A model generated the notes under the pieces. The model was not told where the DNA came from. It saw only the letters and a program-made list of their open reading frames with translations, and made no database searches. From Limnochorda sp. LNt (GTDB lineage: Bacteria > Bacillota > Limnochordia > Limnochordales > Geochordaceae), in assembly GCF_035593265.1 (NCBI RefSeq), contig NZ_CP141614.1, positions 930,001-994,000 on the forward strand: DNA of 64,000 nucleotides, in the 5' to 3' direction. This document shows positions 62,526 to 64,000 of the stretch, one piece after another. The translations under genes and the position numbers were made by a program. Each line of letters opens with the position of its first letter. Positions within the stretch are counted from its first letter, which is position 1.

Positions 62526-63785
62526 TCAACCCGCGGTGCTCTGTCGCTGGGCGTTGGGGACGATGACGTCGTTGATGATGCGCTCGATGAGCTCCTGCTG
62601 GGCGAGCTGGCGAGCCGTGGCCCAGTCCGATGCCAGCACGGAGCGCACCAGCTCCGGCGATACGTCCAGGCGGCGGCCGGCTTCGTCCGCGAGGCGGTCG
62701 GCGGCCAGCGACTGCAGCGTCTCCCAGTCGCCGCTCATCAGGGCCTCTGCCTCCTCCGGGGCGATGCCCGCCTGGGTGAGCCGCTCGTAGATCTGCGGCT
62801 TCGCACTCTCGCGGAAGCCCGCCCAGTCGCCCTGCAGGATCATCTGCCACTGCTCGGGGGTCAGCTGCCGGGCGAAGTCCTCCAGCGCCCGCCGGGCCGT
62901 CTCGACCAGCTCCGAGCTGTCGAGGTCCAGGGCCAGGCCGCGCCCCTCGGCTGCCACCACCCGGGCCCGGCCGGCCAGGTCCACCACGGCCCGGACCGTG
63001 TCGCCGTCACGGAGGTCCTCCAGGGAGGCGGGCTGACCGTTGCGCACCACCACGGCGTCATCGGAGAGCCGCACCCGCACCTCGCCCAGCTCGGTGTCGA
63101 TGGAGGCGGTGCCCGTGGTCGACCGCTGCAGCTGGCCGCTCAGGACCAGGACGCGGCGGGCCTCGTAGAGCAGCTGGACGGCTTCGGCCCGCGTCGCCGG
63201 TCGCGACGCGTCGCCGACCTTGATCGAGGCGGGCAGGACGCCCGCCGCCCGGGCCAGCTCCAGCCGGGCGGCCGTCGATGAGCCGGACGGCCAGCGCTCC
63301 CCGATGGCCTCCATCCCGGCCAGGCGCAGCACCGCCCCGGTCATCTCGCCCACGGTGACGGGCAGCGCGAGGTCGACCTCGGTGTGGGAGCGGTCGGAGG
63401 AGATGAGCGCTCCCCGCTCCACCAGCGCCTGCAAGGCGGCCTGCGGGGCCGGCTTGCCCGCAGGGACGGTGACGCCAAAGGCGGCCGCTGCGGCCTGGGC
63501 GAACTCACCCAGGGTCACCGCACGCGAAGCCCTCAGCTCGTCGCCGTCGAAGGCCTCGAGCGCGCCCGTCGGAGCCAGGGCCTCCAGCGCCCGCACCAGC
63601 CCCGGGTCGGTCACGTCGGTGAACCGTCCGGCCGCCCGCTGGACCGCGGTGGATGGCCTGCCCTCCGTCGCATCCTCCGACGAGGCCCGGCCCGGCACGG
63701 CCACCCCCGTGATGACCTGCACGGCCGCGAGGATTACAATGAGGCCGAACATCCAGGCTGTCCGGCCGGAGGCTCCAATGCGCAA
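62526..63785 (-). CDS. Exported protein with SLH-like domains
   Basis: This 419-residue protein has an N-terminal hydrophobic segment (MFGLIVILAAVQVITGVAV) and then about three S-layer-homology-like units (RFTDVTDPGLVRALEALAPT, VTLGEFAQAAAAAFGVT; ATRAEAVQLLYEARRVLVL). A short beta domain (VRVRLSDDAVVVRNGQPASL) and a helical C-terminal half (QLTPEQWQMILQGDWAGF, LMSGDWETLQSLAADRL) follow. SLH domains anchor proteins to secondary cell-wall polymers. TTG 63785 is the probable start, with AAGGAG upstream at a rather long spacing. Confidence 0.7.
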   Translation of the reverse strand: MRIGASGRTAWMFGLIVILAAVQVITGVAVPGRASSEDATEGRPSTAVQRAAGRFTDVTDPGLVRALEALAPTGALEAFDGDELRASRAVTLGEFAQAAAAAFGVTVPAGKPAPQAALQALVERGALISSDRSHTEVDLALPVTVGEMTGAVLRLAGMEAIGERWPSGSSTAARLELARAAGVLPASIKVGDASRPATRAEAVQLLYEARRVLVLSGQLQRSTTGTASIDTELGEVRVRLSDDAVVVRNGQPASLEDLRDGDTVRAVVDLAGRARVVAAEGRGLALDLDSSELVETARRALEDFARQLTPEQWQMILQGDWAGFRESAKPQIYERLTQAGIAPEEAEALMSGDWETLQSLAADRLADEAGRRLDVSPELVRSVLASDWATARQLAQQELIERIINDVIVPNAQRQSTAG

Positions 63786-64000
63786 AGACGTCGCACGCTC
63801 CTTTCCGGTCGTACCCCAGGGATTCGCCGGCCGGGAGTCGAACATCCTTTCTGTAATGTGCGGCAAACCTTGCAATGACGGCCTTTGAGGGCAGAGCCAG
63901 GAGGATGGGCCAGAGCCCGCCCGAGCTGGAGCCCGCTGGATGGCGGTGGCCGGGGCCCTGCCACAGCGGGCATGCAGGGCCAGGGCGGCCCGCCGGGCCG

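Overview
The window is about 64 kb of gene-dense, very GC-rich bacterial DNA. Gene content points to a spore-forming, high-GC member of the Firmicutes, of the Symbiobacterium/Limnochorda/Thermaerobacter type. The evidence is a TRAP protein (mtrB), a YtrH/YtrI-like sporulation pair next to dnaE, hisZ with short-form hisG, GatCAB, a YutG-type protein, two Fur-family regulators and tRNAs with encoded CCA ends. This placement is an inference; no rRNA is present to settle it.

Layout. 1-8000: end of guaA, then a compact histidine operon hisZ-G-D-B-H-A-F-IE in which hisA carries a one-base frameshift. 8007-17541: pcrA, a convergent D,D-carboxypeptidase, then ligA-gatC-gatA-gatB and a Fur-family regulator. 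17531-22601 (minus): a sugar-type ABC importer (two permeases with unusual insertions and a binding protein, no ATPase) under a LacI-family regulator. 22873-27412: a small ORF, mtnP, mtnA, gltX and a DUF92 gene broken by about five frameshifts. 27459-30810: an XRE-TPR regulator divergent from a 52-residue secreted-peptide ORF (a candidate RRNPP-type signalling pair), then sbtA and a small HTH regulator separated by three 14-bp-phased repeats. 30841-32850: an atypical argS.

33128-37285 is an accessory hot spot. A complete 1.6-kb insertion sequence with a 7-bp target duplication splits a small membrane-protein gene. It is followed by gene debris: two serine-recombinase remnants, truncated DUF433 and DsbA-like genes, an intact DUF4160/DUF2442 pair and paired direct repeats. 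All of this is stacked against tRNA-Glu(CTC), whose 3' end is duplicated 1.37 kb away.

37362-64000 returns to orderly chromosome: speE, a two-gene ABC exporter plus an FtsX-like fragment, tRNA-Gln, a CBM-like protein, an M3-like peptidase, ytrI/ytrH divergent from dnaE, yutG, mtrB, a DUF2007-like gene, accD-accA-pyk, ald, a class III aminotransferase, a HypE/AIR-synthase-like gene, tRNA-Leu, an AspT/YidE-type transporter, a LysM protein, a hydroxypyruvate isomerase-like gene, degV, a CueP-type metal-binding protein, an Asp/Glu racemase, a PerR-like regulator, sfsA and an SLH-like exported protein.

Every clear frameshift in otherwise recognisable genes (hisA, DUF92, transposase) can be repaired by adding or removing a base, mostly a G in a G-run. 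Homopolymer errors in the assembly therefore compete with true gene decay as the explanation. Perfect GC-rich hairpins without U-tracts sit at several gene ends and may be the local form of terminator.
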